Positions 17,948 to 27,425 of a DNA stretch of 64,000 bases are shown piece by piece. Made by a program: the position numbers and the translations under genes. Positions within the stretch are counted from its first letter, which is position 1, and each line of letters opens with the position of its first letter. The notes beneath the pieces were generated by a model. That model ran no database searches and was not told the DNA's origin. It saw nothing but the letters and a program-made list of their open reading frames with translations. The stretch comes from KBS50 sp042666615 (GTDB taxonomy: Bacteria > Actinomycetota > Actinomycetes > Mycobacteriales > Micromonosporaceae), in assembly GCF_042666615.1 (NCBI RefSeq), contig NZ_JBHTDD010000015.1:117343-181342 (forward strand), given 5' to 3'.

Positions 17948-19477
17948 GTGCCCGGCAATCCCCGTCCCCGCACCCCCACCCCGGTGCCGCTCGGCGATCT
18001 TGCCGCGCGGATCGGCGCGACGCCGCCGGCGTCCGGAGCCGACCCGGTGATCTCCGGGATCACCCACGCGAGCACCGAGGTCCGGCCGGGTGACCTGTAC
18101 GCCGCCTTGCCCGGCGCCCGCCGGCACGGTGCCGACTTCGTCCCCGACGTCGCCACGGCCGGCGCGGTCGCGGTGCTCACCGACCCGGCCGGCGCATCGG
18201 CCGCCGAGGCCGCCGGCCTGCCCGCGCTCGTCGTCCCCGACCCGCGCCGGGTGCTCGGCGTCCTCGCCTCGGCCGTGTACGGCGACCCGACCGCCGGACT
18301 GACCGTGATCGGTCTCACCGGTACCGCCGGCAAGACCTCCACCGCGTATCTCGTCGAGTCGGGGCTGCGGGCCGCCGGAGAGGTGACCGGGCTGATCGGC
18401 ACGGTGGAGACCCGCCTCGGCGACCTGCGGCTGGACAGCGTCCGCACCACACCGGAGGCGACCGACCTGCACGCCATGCTGGCCGCCGCGCGGGAGCGTG
18501 GGGTCACCGCGGTGGTGATGGAGGTGTCCAGCCACGCCCTCGCCATGGGTCGGGTGGGTGGCGTCCGGTTCACCGTCGGCGGTTACACCAACTTCGGCTC
18601 CGACCATCTCGACTTCCACGCCGACGAGGCGGACTACTTCGCGGCCAAGGCGATGCTGTTCGACGGCCGGTGCGCCGTGGAGGTGCTCAACCACGACGAC
18701 CCGGCGCTGCGACCACTGCGCCGGCCGGCCACCGTCACCTACTCTGCCGCCGGCGACGCCGAGGCGACGTGGTGGGCCACCGACGTCACCGGCTCCGGCT
18801 TCGCCCAGCGGTTCGTCGCCCACGGTCCCGGCGGGGTCGAACTACCCGCCGGGGTGACCCTGCCGGGCCGGCACAACGTGGCGAACGCCCTGCTGGCCAT
18901 CGCCGCCCTGGTCGGTGCCGGCATCGATCCGGGCACGGCGGTACGCGGCGTGGCGGCCTGTCCCGGCGTGCCGGGCCGGCTGGAACTCGTGGACACCGGT
19001 GGTCCGGTGCGCGGGGTGGTCGACTACGCGCACAAGCCGGACGCGATCGTGGCGGTGCTCGCCGCCCTGCGCGGGGTCGTCGACGACGGTCGCCGGGTGA
19101 TCTGTGTGGTCGGTGCCGGGGGCGACCGGGACCGGGGGAAGCGGCCGGTCATGGGCTCCGCCGCGGCCGAGGGCGCCGACCTGGTGGTGATCACGGATGA
19201 CAATCCACGCACCGAGGACGCGGCCGTGATCCGGGCGGAGGTGCGCGCCGGTGCCGAGCGAGCCGGCGGCGCGGACCGGTTGGTCGAGGTGGCCGGCCGG
19301 CGGGCGGCCATCGAGGAGGCGGTCCGCCGCGCCGCCCCCGGCGACATCGTCGCGGTGCTCGGCAAGGGGCATGAACGCGGTCAGGAGGTGGCCGGCCGGG
19401 TGGAGCCCTTCGACGACCGGGTGGAGCTGGCGACGGCACTGACGGAGCGGTTCGGTCGGCTGGTGGGGCAGCGATGA
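17948..19477 (+). CDS. murE: UDP-MurNAc-tripeptide synthetase MurE (meso-DAP-adding)
   Basis: 509 residues. The Mur ligase P-loop is GLTGTAGKTS near residue 125. The substrate-selecting motif DNPR (residues 418-421, in TDDNPRTED) indicates addition of meso-diaminopimelate, as expected for an actinomycete. The N-terminal domain has HASTEVRPGDLY. The GTG start (MPGNPRPRTP) is preceded by a -10-like hexamer rather than a ribosome binding site. The stop overlaps murF (ATGA). Confidence 0.96.
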   Translation: MPGNPRPRTPTPVPLGDLAARIGATPPASGADPVISGITHASTEVRPGDLYAALPGARRHGADFVPDVATAGAVAVLTDPAGASAAEAAGLPALVVPDPRRVLGVLASAVYGDPTAGLTVIGLTGTAGKTSTAYLVESGLRAAGEVTGLIGTVETRLGDLRLDSVRTTPEATDLHAMLAAARERGVTAVVMEVSSHALAMGRVGGVRFTVGGYTNFGSDHLDFHADEADYFAAKAMLFDGRCAVEVLNHDDPALRPLRRPATVTYSAAGDAEATWWATDVTGSGFAQRFVAHGPGGVELPAGVTLPGRHNVANALLAIAALVGAGIDPGTAVRGVAACPGVPGRLELVDTGGPVRGVVDYAHKPDAIVAVLAALRGVVDDGRRVICVVGAGGDRDRGKRPVMGSAAAEGADLVVITDDNPRTEDAAVIRAEVRAGAERAGGADRLVEVAGRRAAIEEAVRRAAPGDIVAVLGKGHERGQEVAGRVEPFDDRVELATALTERFGRLVGQR

Positions 19478-20889
19478 TTCCGCTGACCCTCACCGAGATC
19501 GCCGCGGCGGTCCACGGCCGGCTGACCGAGGCGGATCCGGTGGCCCGGGTGACCGCCGGTGTGGAGTACGACTCGCGCAAGCTCGCCCCCGGCGGTCTGT
19601 TCGTGGCGTTCCCCGGCGAGCAGGTCGACGGCCACGACTTCGCCGCCGCGGCGATCGACGCCGGGGCGGTCGCGGTGCTCGGCACCCGCCCCGTGTCCGG
19701 CGTACCGATGATCCTGGTCGACGACGCGCTGGCGGCCATGGCGGCGCTGGCCCGAGCGGTGGTCGACCGGCTCCCGGGGCTGACCGTCATCGGGCTGACC
19801 GGCTCGTCCGGCAAGACCTCGACCAAGGACCTGGTGGGGCAGTTGCTCAGCCGGCTCGGCCCGACGGTGGCGCCACCCGGGACCTTCAACACCGAACTGG
19901 GCCACCCGTGGACCGCTTTGCAGGTCGACGAGCGGACCCGGTATCTCGTGCTGGAGAAGGGCGCGCGGGGAGTCGGCCACATCCGCTATCTGTGCGACAT
20001 CGTGCCGCCGAAGATCGCTGTGGTGATCAACGTGGGGGTCGCGCACATCGGTGAGTTCGGCTCCCGGGAGGCCATCGCGACGGCCAAGGGCGAGCTGGTC
20101 GAGGCGCTGCCGCCGGACGGCCTCGCGGTGCTCAACGCCGACGATCCGCTGGTGCGCGCGATGGCGGCCCGGACCGGCGCGCGGGTGGTGCTGGCGGGCG
20201 AGGCCGACGACGCCGAGGTGCGGGCCGAGGACGTCCACCCCGACGAGCGCGGTCGGCACGCCTACACGCTTGTGACGCCGGAGGGCCGGGCGGCGGTCCG
20301 GTTGCGACTCAGCGGCCGGCACCAGGTCGGGAACTCGTTGCTCGCCGCGGCGGTGGCGCGGGAGTTGGGCATGCCGCTCGCCGAACTCGCCACCGCGCTC
20401 GGCGAGCTGACCCTGGTCTCCACCCGGCGGATGGATGTCTTCGACCGGGCCGACGGGGTGACGGTCATCGACGATTCGTACAACGCGAACCCCGCCTCGA
20501 TGGCGGCGGCGCTGCGCGCGTTGGCCGGCATGGGGGACGGCCGCCGGACGATCGCCGTCCTCGGTTACATGGCGGAGCTGGGTCCCCATGAGCGGGACGG
20601 GCACGCGGAAGTCGGTCGCCTCGCGGCCGAGTTGGACGTCGACCGGGTACTCGTCGTGGGAGAGTCGGCCGCGCCGATCCACGACGGCGCCACCTCGGTC
20701 GCGAACTGGGGAGGAACATCGGTGCTGGTGACCGATCAGGCAGCCGCGGTGACCGAGCTGCGGCGGGATACGCGGCCCGGGGACGTCATCCTGGTGAAGG
20801 GCTCGCGCTACCGCACCTGGGAGGTGGCCGACGCGCTGCGCGTCGACGCACCACGGCCCGGCGGCACGACCGGGGGCGAGCTGGCGTGA
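19474..20889 (+). CDS. murF: UDP-MurNAc-tripeptide--D-Ala-D-Ala ligase MurF
   Basis: 471 residues. P-loop GLTGSSGKTSTKD near residue 110, VEYDSRKLAPGGLF in the UDP-binding domain, FNTELGHPWT and the C-terminal motif VIDDSYNANPASM. It adds D-Ala-D-Ala to complete the UDP-MurNAc-pentapeptide. The start overlaps murE and the stop overlaps mraY (GTGA), so the genes are translationally coupled. Confidence 0.97.
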   Translation: MIPLTLTEIAAAVHGRLTEADPVARVTAGVEYDSRKLAPGGLFVAFPGEQVDGHDFAAAAIDAGAVAVLGTRPVSGVPMILVDDALAAMAALARAVVDRLPGLTVIGLTGSSGKTSTKDLVGQLLSRLGPTVAPPGTFNTELGHPWTALQVDERTRYLVLEKGARGVGHIRYLCDIVPPKIAVVINVGVAHIGEFGSREAIATAKGELVEALPPDGLAVLNADDPLVRAMAARTGARVVLAGEADDAEVRAEDVHPDERGRHAYTLVTPEGRAAVRLRLSGRHQVGNSLLAAAVARELGMPLAELATALGELTLVSTRRMDVFDRADGVTVIDDSYNANPASMAAALRALAGMGDGRRTIAVLGYMAELGPHERDGHAEVGRLAAELDVDRVLVVGESAAPIHDGATSVANWGGTSVLVTDQAAAVTELRRDTRPGDVILVKGSRYRTWEVADALRVDAPRPGGTTGGELA

Positions 20890-21995
20890 GGGCGGTCATC
20901 GTCGCGGCGGCGGTGGCGTTCCTCGTCTCGTTGTTCTGCACCCCCATCGGCATCAAGATCTTCCGGGCGCTCAAGGCGGGGCAACCCATCCGTGCCCTGG
21001 GCCCCGCGTCCCACCAGGGTAAGAAGGGCACCCCCACGATGGGCGGGGTGGTGTTCATCATCGCCACGGTGATCGCGTATGTGGCCGGGCACGCCGCGTT
21101 GACCACGCTGCCCGACGAACAGATCGCCCAGGTCAAGCCGACGGCGACCGCGCTGGTGCTGCTCGGTCTGTTCGTCTTCTGCGGCGCGGTCGGCTTCCTG
21201 GACGACTACCTCAAGGTCCGCAAGCGCAACAGTGGCGGGCTGAGCGCCCGGGGTAAGTTGATCGGCCAGATGCTGGTCGGCACCGTGTTCGGCGTCATCG
21301 CTCTCTACTACTTCCCGAGCACGTACAAGAACATCTCCGTCGGCAGCACCAAGCTCTCCTTCATCCGAGAGATCGACGCGCTTGAGGTGGGCAAGGTCGC
21401 GTCGGTGATCATCTTCATCATGGTGGTGATGGCCGCCAGCAACGGCGTCAACCTCACCGACGGCCTCGACGGCCTGGCCACCGGCGCCTCGGTGATGGTG
21501 CTCGGCGCGTACGCGTTGATCGCCTTCTGGCAGTACCGGCACTGGTGCGGGGACGAGGCATACGTCGCCACCGGCAAGTACTGCTACGTCGTCCGCGACC
21601 CGCTGGAGATCGCGCTGATCGCCGGCGCTGCCGCTGGGGCCTGCGTCGGCTTCCTGTGGTGGAACACCTCGCCGGCCCGGATCTTCATGGGCGACACCGG
21701 GGCGCTGGGCCTCGGCGGCCTCATCGGTGGCCTGGCCATGGCCACCCGGACCATCTTCCTTCTGCTCATCCTCGGTGGCTTGTTCGTGATCATCACGATG
21801 TCGGTGGTCATCCAGATCATCTCCTTCAAGACCACTGGGAGACGGGTGTTCCGGATGTCCCCGCTGCAACACCACTTCGAGCTGGCCGGATGGAGCGAGG
21901 TCAACATCGTGGTCCGGTTCTGGATCGTGGCCGGGATCGGGGTGGCGATCGCGCTCGGCCTGTTCTACAGCGAGTTCCTCGCCGCGACCAGCTGA
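20886..21995 (+). CDS. mraY: Phospho-N-acetylmuramoyl-pentapeptide transferase MraY
   Basis: 369 residues with about ten membrane segments. MraY signatures are visible: HQGKKGTPTMGGVVF, FLDDYLKVRKRNSGGLS and NGVNLTDGLDGLATG with its Asp residues, plus the MGDTGALGLGG and PLQHHFELAGW motifs. It makes lipid I from UDP-MurNAc-pentapeptide and undecaprenyl phosphate. The GTG start overlaps the murF stop. In most actinobacteria murD would follow; here the next gene is ftsW. Confidence 0.97.
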   Translation: MRAVIVAAAVAFLVSLFCTPIGIKIFRALKAGQPIRALGPASHQGKKGTPTMGGVVFIIATVIAYVAGHAALTTLPDEQIAQVKPTATALVLLGLFVFCGAVGFLDDYLKVRKRNSGGLSARGKLIGQMLVGTVFGVIALYYFPSTYKNISVGSTKLSFIREIDALEVGKVASVIIFIMVVMAASNGVNLTDGLDGLATGASVMVLGAYALIAFWQYRHWCGDEAYVATGKYCYVVRDPLEIALIAGAAAGACVGFLWWNTSPARIFMGDTGALGLGGLIGGLAMATRTIFLLLILGGLFVIITMSVVIQIISFKTTGRRVFRMSPLQHHFELAGWSEVNIVVRFWIVAGIGVAIALGLFYSEFLAATS

Positions 21996-22126
21996 CCCGC
22001 CCCGGTGATCGGCCGGTGGAACTGGCGACCCGCCGGACGCCGCCGCGACACGCCGGTCCGGCCGCTGCGCCGGCACGGCGCGTCGAGCCTCGATGATGGT
22101 CCGATGCGGGACGAGGGGACGCGGGG

Positions 22127-23647
22127 ATGACGGGGGAACAGCCGAAGCCGGCGGCGGAGACCGGCCGGCCGTCGGCGTCGCAACCGCCGCCGTCCGGCGC
22201 GCGGACGGCGTTCGGCCAGTTCGACCCGGCGAGCGGACTGGCCGCGCTGCGCGGTCTGCTGGCCCGCCCGCTCGCCTCGTACTACCTGCTGATCTCCTGC
22301 TCGGCCCTGCTGCTGGTGATCGGTTTGACAATGGTCTTCTCGGCGACGAGCGTGGTGGACGCCGCCGAGGACGGCAACATCTTCGCCTCGCTGTCACACC
22401 AGGCACTGTTCGCCGTGATCGGGCTGGCGGCCTTCTGGGCCTGCCAGCGGCTGCCGGTCCGGACGTTCCGGGCACTCGGCCGGCCGCTGCTCGCCGGATC
22501 GCTGGTGTTGCTGGCCGTGCTGGCGGCGCTGCTGGCCGCGGAGAAGGTGGAGCTGCTGGCCAAGCCCCGGATCGGCCCGCTGGAGGCGGACCTGAACTGG
22601 CTCTACCTGGGGCCGGTCGGCCTGCAACCCGCCGAGCTGGCCAAGTTCGCCATGGTGCTGTGGGGTGCCGAGGTGGTGGCCCGCAAGGGTGCGGCGCTGG
22701 GACTGTGGCGGGAACTCGCGACCCCGCTGGGACCGGTGGTGGGCCTGCTGTTCCTGCTGGTCGGCTACAACGACCTGGGCACCATGCTGTGCGTGCTGGC
22801 CATCGTGGTGGGGCTGCTCTGGGCGGCCGGGGTGCGGATGCGCATCTTCGCCACCCTCGGCATCGTCGGTCTGGTCGGCATCGGGCTGCTCATCGCCGCC
22901 GCGTCGATAGGTGCCGGCTCCGGCGCCGTGGGCGCCGACAACTACCGGATGCAGCGGCTCACCTCGTTCCTGCATCCGGCCGACGAGGCCTGCGCGCAGG
23001 AGGCGTGCTACCAACTGATCAAGGCGCGGGAGGCGATCGACCACGGCGGTTGGTTCGGGGTGGGTCTCGGTCGGAGCAGCCTCAAGTGGGAATGGCTCCC
23101 CGCGGCGCACAACGACTTCATCTTCGCGATCGTCGCGGAGGAACTGGGGGTGGTGGGCTGCGCCGTCGTCCTCGCCCTGCTCGCCGTGCTCGCGTACACG
23201 GGACTGCGGATCGCCCGTCGGGTGGACGACCCGTTCCGTCGGTTGGCGGCCGCCGCGGCCACCACCTGGCTGGTCGGTCAGGCGGTCATCAACATCGGCG
23301 GCGTGGTCGGCCTGCTGCCGATCACCGGCCTGCCGCTGCCGTTCATCTCCGACGGCGGCAGCGCGCTCGTCGTCACCCTCGCCGCGATCGGAATGCTCGC
23401 CTCGTTCGCCCGTGCCGAACCCGATGCGGCCAGAGCGCTGAACGCCCGTCCGCCGGCCCCCTGGGTCCGACTAGTCTGGGCCCCGTTACCGCCGCTGCCC
23501 GATCGGCGCCGCCGAACCTCCGGTTCGGCGGCCGGAAGCCGGGAATCCAGGTCTGGTTCCGGGACGCGGGGGGACGCGAAGGCCCGACCGGCAGGCGGTC
23601 GGGCGAGTCAAGTGCCCGCCGACACGGCGAGCGAGAGGAGACGCTGA
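22127..23647 (+). CDS. ftsW: Septal peptidoglycan glycosyltransferase FtsW (SEDS family)
   Basis: 506 residues. A 50-residue cytoplasmic head is followed by about ten membrane helices. SEDS features include LQPAELAKFAMVLWGA, NDLGTMLCVL, the loop ending AAHNDFIFAIVAEELGVVG and the terminal NIGGVVGLLPITGLPLPFIS. It polymerises lipid II at the septum with FtsI. A Pro/Arg/Ser-rich tail of about 65 residues follows the last helix. GAGGGG provides a ribosome binding site. The 131-bp gap to mraY shows no trace of murD. The stop shares one base with the murG start (TGATG). Confidence 0.96.
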   Translation: MTGEQPKPAAETGRPSASQPPPSGARTAFGQFDPASGLAALRGLLARPLASYYLLISCSALLLVIGLTMVFSATSVVDAAEDGNIFASLSHQALFAVIGLAAFWACQRLPVRTFRALGRPLLAGSLVLLAVLAALLAAEKVELLAKPRIGPLEADLNWLYLGPVGLQPAELAKFAMVLWGAEVVARKGAALGLWRELATPLGPVVGLLFLLVGYNDLGTMLCVLAIVVGLLWAAGVRMRIFATLGIVGLVGIGLLIAAASIGAGSGAVGADNYRMQRLTSFLHPADEACAQEACYQLIKAREAIDHGGWFGVGLGRSSLKWEWLPAAHNDFIFAIVAEELGVVGCAVVLALLAVLAYTGLRIARRVDDPFRRLAAAAATTWLVGQAVINIGGVVGLLPITGLPLPFISDGGSALVVTLAAIGMLASFARAEPDAARALNARPPAPWVRLVWAPLPPLPDRRRRTSGSAAGSRESRSGSGTRGDAKARPAGGRASQVPADTASERRR

Positions 23648-24753
23648 TGGGTCCGCTGCGGTCGGTGGTGCTCGCGGGAGGCGGCACCGGGGGGCACATC
23701 TACCCCCTGCTCGCCTTCGCCGATTGCCTTCGCCGGCACGACCCGGGCGTCCGGATCACCGCCCTCGGTACGCCGAAGGGACTGGAGAACGAGCTCATCC
23801 CGCCACACGGGTACGATCTTCGCCTCATTCCGGCGTACCAGTTGCCCCGCTCGGTCAACATGAACCTGCTGCGGACCCCGGACCGGATGTGGCGGGCCGC
23901 CCGGGAGGCCGGCAAGGTCATCGACGACGTACGGGCCGATGTGGTGATCGGTTTCGGCGGGTACGTCTCGGTTCCCGCGTACCTGGCCGCCTGGCGGCGC
24001 GAGATGCCGATCGTCATCCACGAGGTGAATGTGCCCCCGGGGGTGGCCAACCGGCTCGGGATGAAGTTCACCAGGAACATCGCGGCCGGGTTCCCGCACC
24101 AGCCGGCGCAGGCCGAGGCGTTGCGCGACGCGCGGGTGGTCGGCGTGCCGCTGCGCCGGGCGATCAGCGGGCTGGACCGGGCGACCCACCGAGCCTCCGC
24201 TCGGGCGCATTTCGGCCTGCGTCCGGACCTGCCGACGCTGTTCGTCTTCGGTGGCTCGCAGGGTGCCCGGTCGATCAACCTCGCGGTCGTCGGCGCGGCC
24301 AAGGAGTTGGCCCAGGCCGGCGTCCAGGTGCTGCACGTGACCGGTGCCCGCAACGAAGCGATATCCGTGCCCAGTGACCTGCCGGTCCCGTACGTGACCC
24401 TGCCCTACCTGGCCGAGGTCGAGCTGGGGTACGCGGCGGCCGATCTGATCCTCTGCCGCGGTGGCGCGATGACCTGCGCCGAGGTGGCCGCGGTGGGCCT
24501 GCCCGCGGTCTATGTGCCGTATCCGCACAGCAACCAGGAACAGCGTCGCAACGCGTTGCCGATGGTGGAGGCCGGGGGCGGGCTGCTCGTGGACGACGGC
24601 GAGTTGAGCCCCGGCTGGATCGAGCACCAGATCATTCCGCTGATCCGGGATCCACAGCGGCTCGCCGCGATGGGCTCGGCGGCCGGAGCGTACGGCCGAC
24701 GCGACGGCGACGAGGCGTTGCTGGACTTCGTCTACGAGGCGGTGGCCAAATGA
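23647..24753 (+). CDS. murG: Lipid II synthase MurG
   Basis: 368 residues, GT28 glycosyltransferase. The N-terminal GGGTGGHIYPLLA motif, the HEVNVPPGVANRL region, FVFGGSQGARSIN, and the UDP-GlcNAc site RGGAMTCAEVAAVGLPAVYVP with HSNQEQRRNA are all present. It transfers GlcNAc to lipid I at the inner membrane face. The ATG overlaps the ftsW stop by one base; its stop overlaps murC (ATGA). Confidence 0.97.
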   Translation: MGPLRSVVLAGGGTGGHIYPLLAFADCLRRHDPGVRITALGTPKGLENELIPPHGYDLRLIPAYQLPRSVNMNLLRTPDRMWRAAREAGKVIDDVRADVVIGFGGYVSVPAYLAAWRREMPIVIHEVNVPPGVANRLGMKFTRNIAAGFPHQPAQAEALRDARVVGVPLRRAISGLDRATHRASARAHFGLRPDLPTLFVFGGSQGARSINLAVVGAAKELAQAGVQVLHVTGARNEAISVPSDLPVPYVTLPYLAEVELGYAAADLILCRGGAMTCAEVAAVGLPAVYVPYPHSNQEQRRNALPMVEAGGGLLVDDGELSPGWIEHQIIPLIRDPQRLAAMGSAAGAYGRRDGDEALLDFVYEAVAK

Positions 24754-26231
24754 CGGCGCTGAACACGGCGGAGCTGACCCCGGCCGGCACGGTCGCGGCG
24801 GAGGATCTGGGCACCGTGCATCTCATCGGGATCGGCGGCGTCGGGATGAGCGGCCTGGCCCGGCTGCTGCTCACCCGCGGCATCCCGGTCACCGGCAGCG
24901 AATTGCGGGAGTGGCCGTCACTTGTCGGTCTCCGGGCTCTCGGCGGCACCATCCACATGACGCACCAGGTCAGCAACCTGGATGGCGTGGACACGGTGGT
25001 CTACTCGTCGGCCATCCCGGAGAACCATGTCGAGCTGGCTACGGCCCGGGAGCGTGGTCTGCGGATCATGCACCGGTCCGAGGCGTTGGGTGCCGTGATG
25101 ACCGGCCGGCGTACCGTCGCCGTCGCCGGGACGCACGGCAAGACCACCACCACGTCGATGCTCACGATGATTCTGCAGCGCGCCGGCCTGGACCCGTCGT
25201 TCGTGATCGGCGGCGAGATCTCCGAGGTGGGGTCCAACGGCCACCACGGCAGTGGTGAGTACCTCGTCGCCGAGGCGGACGAGAGTGACCGGTCCTTCCT
25301 GCTCTACCGCCCGTACGCGTCGATCATCACGAACATCGAGCCGGACCACCTGAACACCTACGGCGACTTCGCCGGTCTGGAGGCGGGGTTCGCCGACTTC
25401 GCCGCGCTCACCGATGCTGACGGGTTCGTGGTGACCTGCGCGGACGATCCGGGCGCCCGGCGGCTGACCGACGCGCTGCGCGTGGCGGGCCGCCGGGTCC
25501 TGACCTACGGCACCGGGGCGGACGCCGATCTGGTGATGACCGATGTGGCGTCGTCGGCGCAGGGGGTGCGCTACCTGGCCACCTTGCGTGGCGAGTCGCT
25601 GGGCGAGATCCGGCTGCCCAGCCCGGGACGGCATCTCGGACTGAACAGCGCCGCCGCCGTGCTCACGGCGCTGACCCTCGACGTGCCGCTGGCCGCCGCG
25701 GTGGAGGCACTCGCCTCGTTCCCGGGGGTGCGCCGCAGGTTCGAGCGTAAGGGGAGCGTCGCCGGGGTCCAGGTCTGGGACGAGTACGCGTACCACCCCA
25801 CCTCCATGACGCTGGCTCTGCAGACGTTGCGGGAGGTCGCGGCGGGCGGCCGGCTCATCGTGGTGTTCCAGCCGTACCGGGTGTACCGGACCCGGGACCT
25901 GCAGGCCGACCTGGCGGCGGCGTTGGGCATCGCCGACGAGGTGGTGATGCTGGAGGTGTTCGGTCCCGGGGAGGTACGCCAGCCGGGGGAAGGTGGCGCC
26001 GCGTTGACCGAGGCGATCGACCTGCCGGCGGAGCGGAAAGTGTTCCTGGAGTCGTGGGACGACGTCCCCGCGGAGGTGGCGCGGCGGACCCGACCCGGTG
26101 ACGTGGTGGTGACCATGGGCGCGCCGCCGATCTCGATGATGGGTGACGAGCTGCTCGCGGCGCTCGCCGGCCGGACCGGTCCGGATGTGCCCTCGGGGCC
26201 GCCCGACGGCGCGGCGGCGCATTCCGGATGA
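24750..26231 (+). CDS. murC: UDP-N-acetylmuramate--L-alanine ligase MurC
   Basis: 493 residues. The N-terminal UDP-binding loop is HLIGIGGVGMSGLARLLL, the ATP site AGTHGKTTTTSML near residue 128, and VAEADESDRSF and DEYAYHPTSM follow. It adds the first L-Ala to UDP-MurNAc. Tight overlaps with murG and ftsQ place it in the same operon. The last 25 residues are a dispensable Pro/Ser tail. Confidence 0.97.
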   Translation: MTALNTAELTPAGTVAAEDLGTVHLIGIGGVGMSGLARLLLTRGIPVTGSELREWPSLVGLRALGGTIHMTHQVSNLDGVDTVVYSSAIPENHVELATARERGLRIMHRSEALGAVMTGRRTVAVAGTHGKTTTTSMLTMILQRAGLDPSFVIGGEISEVGSNGHHGSGEYLVAEADESDRSFLLYRPYASIITNIEPDHLNTYGDFAGLEAGFADFAALTDADGFVVTCADDPGARRLTDALRVAGRRVLTYGTGADADLVMTDVASSAQGVRYLATLRGESLGEIRLPSPGRHLGLNSAAAVLTALTLDVPLAAAVEALASFPGVRRRFERKGSVAGVQVWDEYAYHPTSMTLALQTLREVAAGGRLIVVFQPYRVYRTRDLQADLAAALGIADEVVMLEVFGPGEVRQPGEGGAALTEAIDLPAERKVFLESWDDVPAEVARRTRPGDVVVTMGAPPISMMGDELLAALAGRTGPDVPSGPPDGAAAHSG

Positions 26232-27226
26232 ACCGGGACGCTGGTCGGAGCCGGTCGGGCTCGTCGGGCGGTGCCCGGAGCACCGGGCGGCCCGGGTCGA
26301 GCCGATCCGCCCGCGGTGCCGGCCGGCGTCGGGGTGCCGGCCACGGCGGTGAACCCGACCGGCGGCCGGGGACCGACCAGGGGCGCGGAGCCGACCGTCG
26401 GGGCGAGCCGCGCCGGGCCCGCTCCGACCCCGGTGCCGCCCGACCGGTCGCGCGTACCCTGACCGAGGCCGGCTCCCGGCGGTGGCGGTTGGTCCGGGCG
26501 AGCAACGCCGCGGTGTCACCGACCGCGCGCCGGTTCATGCGTCGAGCCCGGCGGCGCCGGCTGCGGGCCGCGTTGCCCTGGTTGGCCAGCGCCGGGGTGG
26601 TGGCGGTGCTGGCCGTGGCGGGTTGGATCGTGGTGGGCACCGGCGCGTTCGGGGTCCGCGAGGTGCGGGTGGCCGGCGCGGACCTGCTGTCCGATGTAGA
26701 GGTGCGGACCGCGGCCGCGGTGCCGGCGGGTGTCCCGCTGGCCCGGGTGGACCTCGCGGCGGTACGCGAACGCGTGGCCGCGTTACCGCAGGTCGATCGG
26801 GTAACGGTGGGTCGGGAGTGGCCGCACACGCTGCGGGTGGAGATTGTCGAGCGGACGCCGCTGTTGGCGGTGCCGCGGGAGGACGGCTTCGCGGTGCTGG
26901 ACGCCGAGGGCGTGGTATTCCAAACGGTGCGGAGCCGGCCGCCGGACGTGCCGGTGGCCCGGATCGCCCAACCCGGCCCGACCGACCCGGCCACGCACGC
27001 CGCGGTGACCGTCTTCGGTTCGCTCACCACCGAACTCCGGCAGCGCACCGCGGAGCTGACCGCCGCGAGCCCTGCCCGGATAACCCTGCTGCTCACCGAC
27101 GGGCGAACGGTGGTCTGGGGGGACGCCTCACAGGGGGAGGCGAAGGCGAAGGTGGCGGTCGCGTTGCTGGCCGGTAAGGGGGACGTCATCGATGTGAGCG
27201 CCCCGGACGTGGTCACCATCCGCTGA
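26228..27226 (+). CDS. ftsQ: Cell division protein FtsQ
   Basis: 332 residues. A long Arg/Gly/Ser-rich cytoplasmic segment (about 115 residues) precedes one transmembrane helix (LPWLASAGVVAVLAVAGWIV). The POTRA domain follows (FGVREVRVAGADLLSDVEVR), then the beta domain (VEIVERTPLLAVPRED). It links FtsL/DivIC to the divisome. The ATG overlaps the murC stop (ATGA). The gap of about 200 bp to ftsZ holds the ftsZ promoter. Confidence 0.92.
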   Translation: MNRDAGRSRSGSSGGARSTGRPGSSRSARGAGRRRGAGHGGEPDRRPGTDQGRGADRRGEPRRARSDPGAARPVARTLTEAGSRRWRLVRASNAAVSPTARRFMRRARRRRLRAALPWLASAGVVAVLAVAGWIVVGTGAFGVREVRVAGADLLSDVEVRTAAAVPAGVPLARVDLAAVRERVAALPQVDRVTVGREWPHTLRVEIVERTPLLAVPREDGFAVLDAEGVVFQTVRSRPPDVPVARIAQPGPTDPATHAAVTVFGSLTTELRQRTAELTAASPARITLLLTDGRTVVWGDASQGEAKAKVAVALLAGKGDVIDVSAPDVVTIR

Positions 27227-27302
27227 CCGGCGCGGCGACACGCCGGGCGGGTGTTTGGTTGGCGCGGGACAGGCGCCTACGTTGCCCGGAGAGGATCAGT
27301 GG

Positions 27303-27331
27303 TTGACATAACTCTAAGCCTCTAGTAGAGG
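27303..27331 (+). promoter_or_regulatory. ftsZ promoter
   Basis: A consensus TTGACA (27303-27308), a 17-nt spacer and TAGAGG (27326-27331). The predicted start near 27338 gives an 88-nt leader. It is among the best sigma-70-type promoters in the window, so ftsZ can be made independently of the upstream cluster. Confidence 0.7.
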
Positions 27332-27345
27332 GTGAGGGTTACCCT
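27319..27345. promoter_or_regulatory. Two adjacent inverted repeats over the ftsZ start site
   Basis: CCTCTA-G-TAGAGG (27319-27331) covers the -10 element, and AGGGT-T-ACCCT (27335-27345) covers the predicted start site. The two centres are 15 bp apart. Both are perfect. They could be repressor operators or, in RNA, a 5' hairpin. Confidence 0.5.
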
Positions 27346-27425
27346 TCGTGCTACGCCGTCAACCCGATCCGGCCCAACCGCACGGCGGTCGGCAGCCGCG
27401 CCGACCTCGAAGGGAAAGGACCCCG

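Noticed and set aside
15538..18573. Long open frame antisense to ftsI and murE
   Set aside because: Covers two essential genes with intact motifs; no ribosome binding site or protein family.
22093..23646. Fusion of the murG frame with an upstream extension across ftsW
   Set aside because: The frame stays open by composition only. MurG begins at the ATG directly before its glycine-rich motif, overlapping the ftsW stop.
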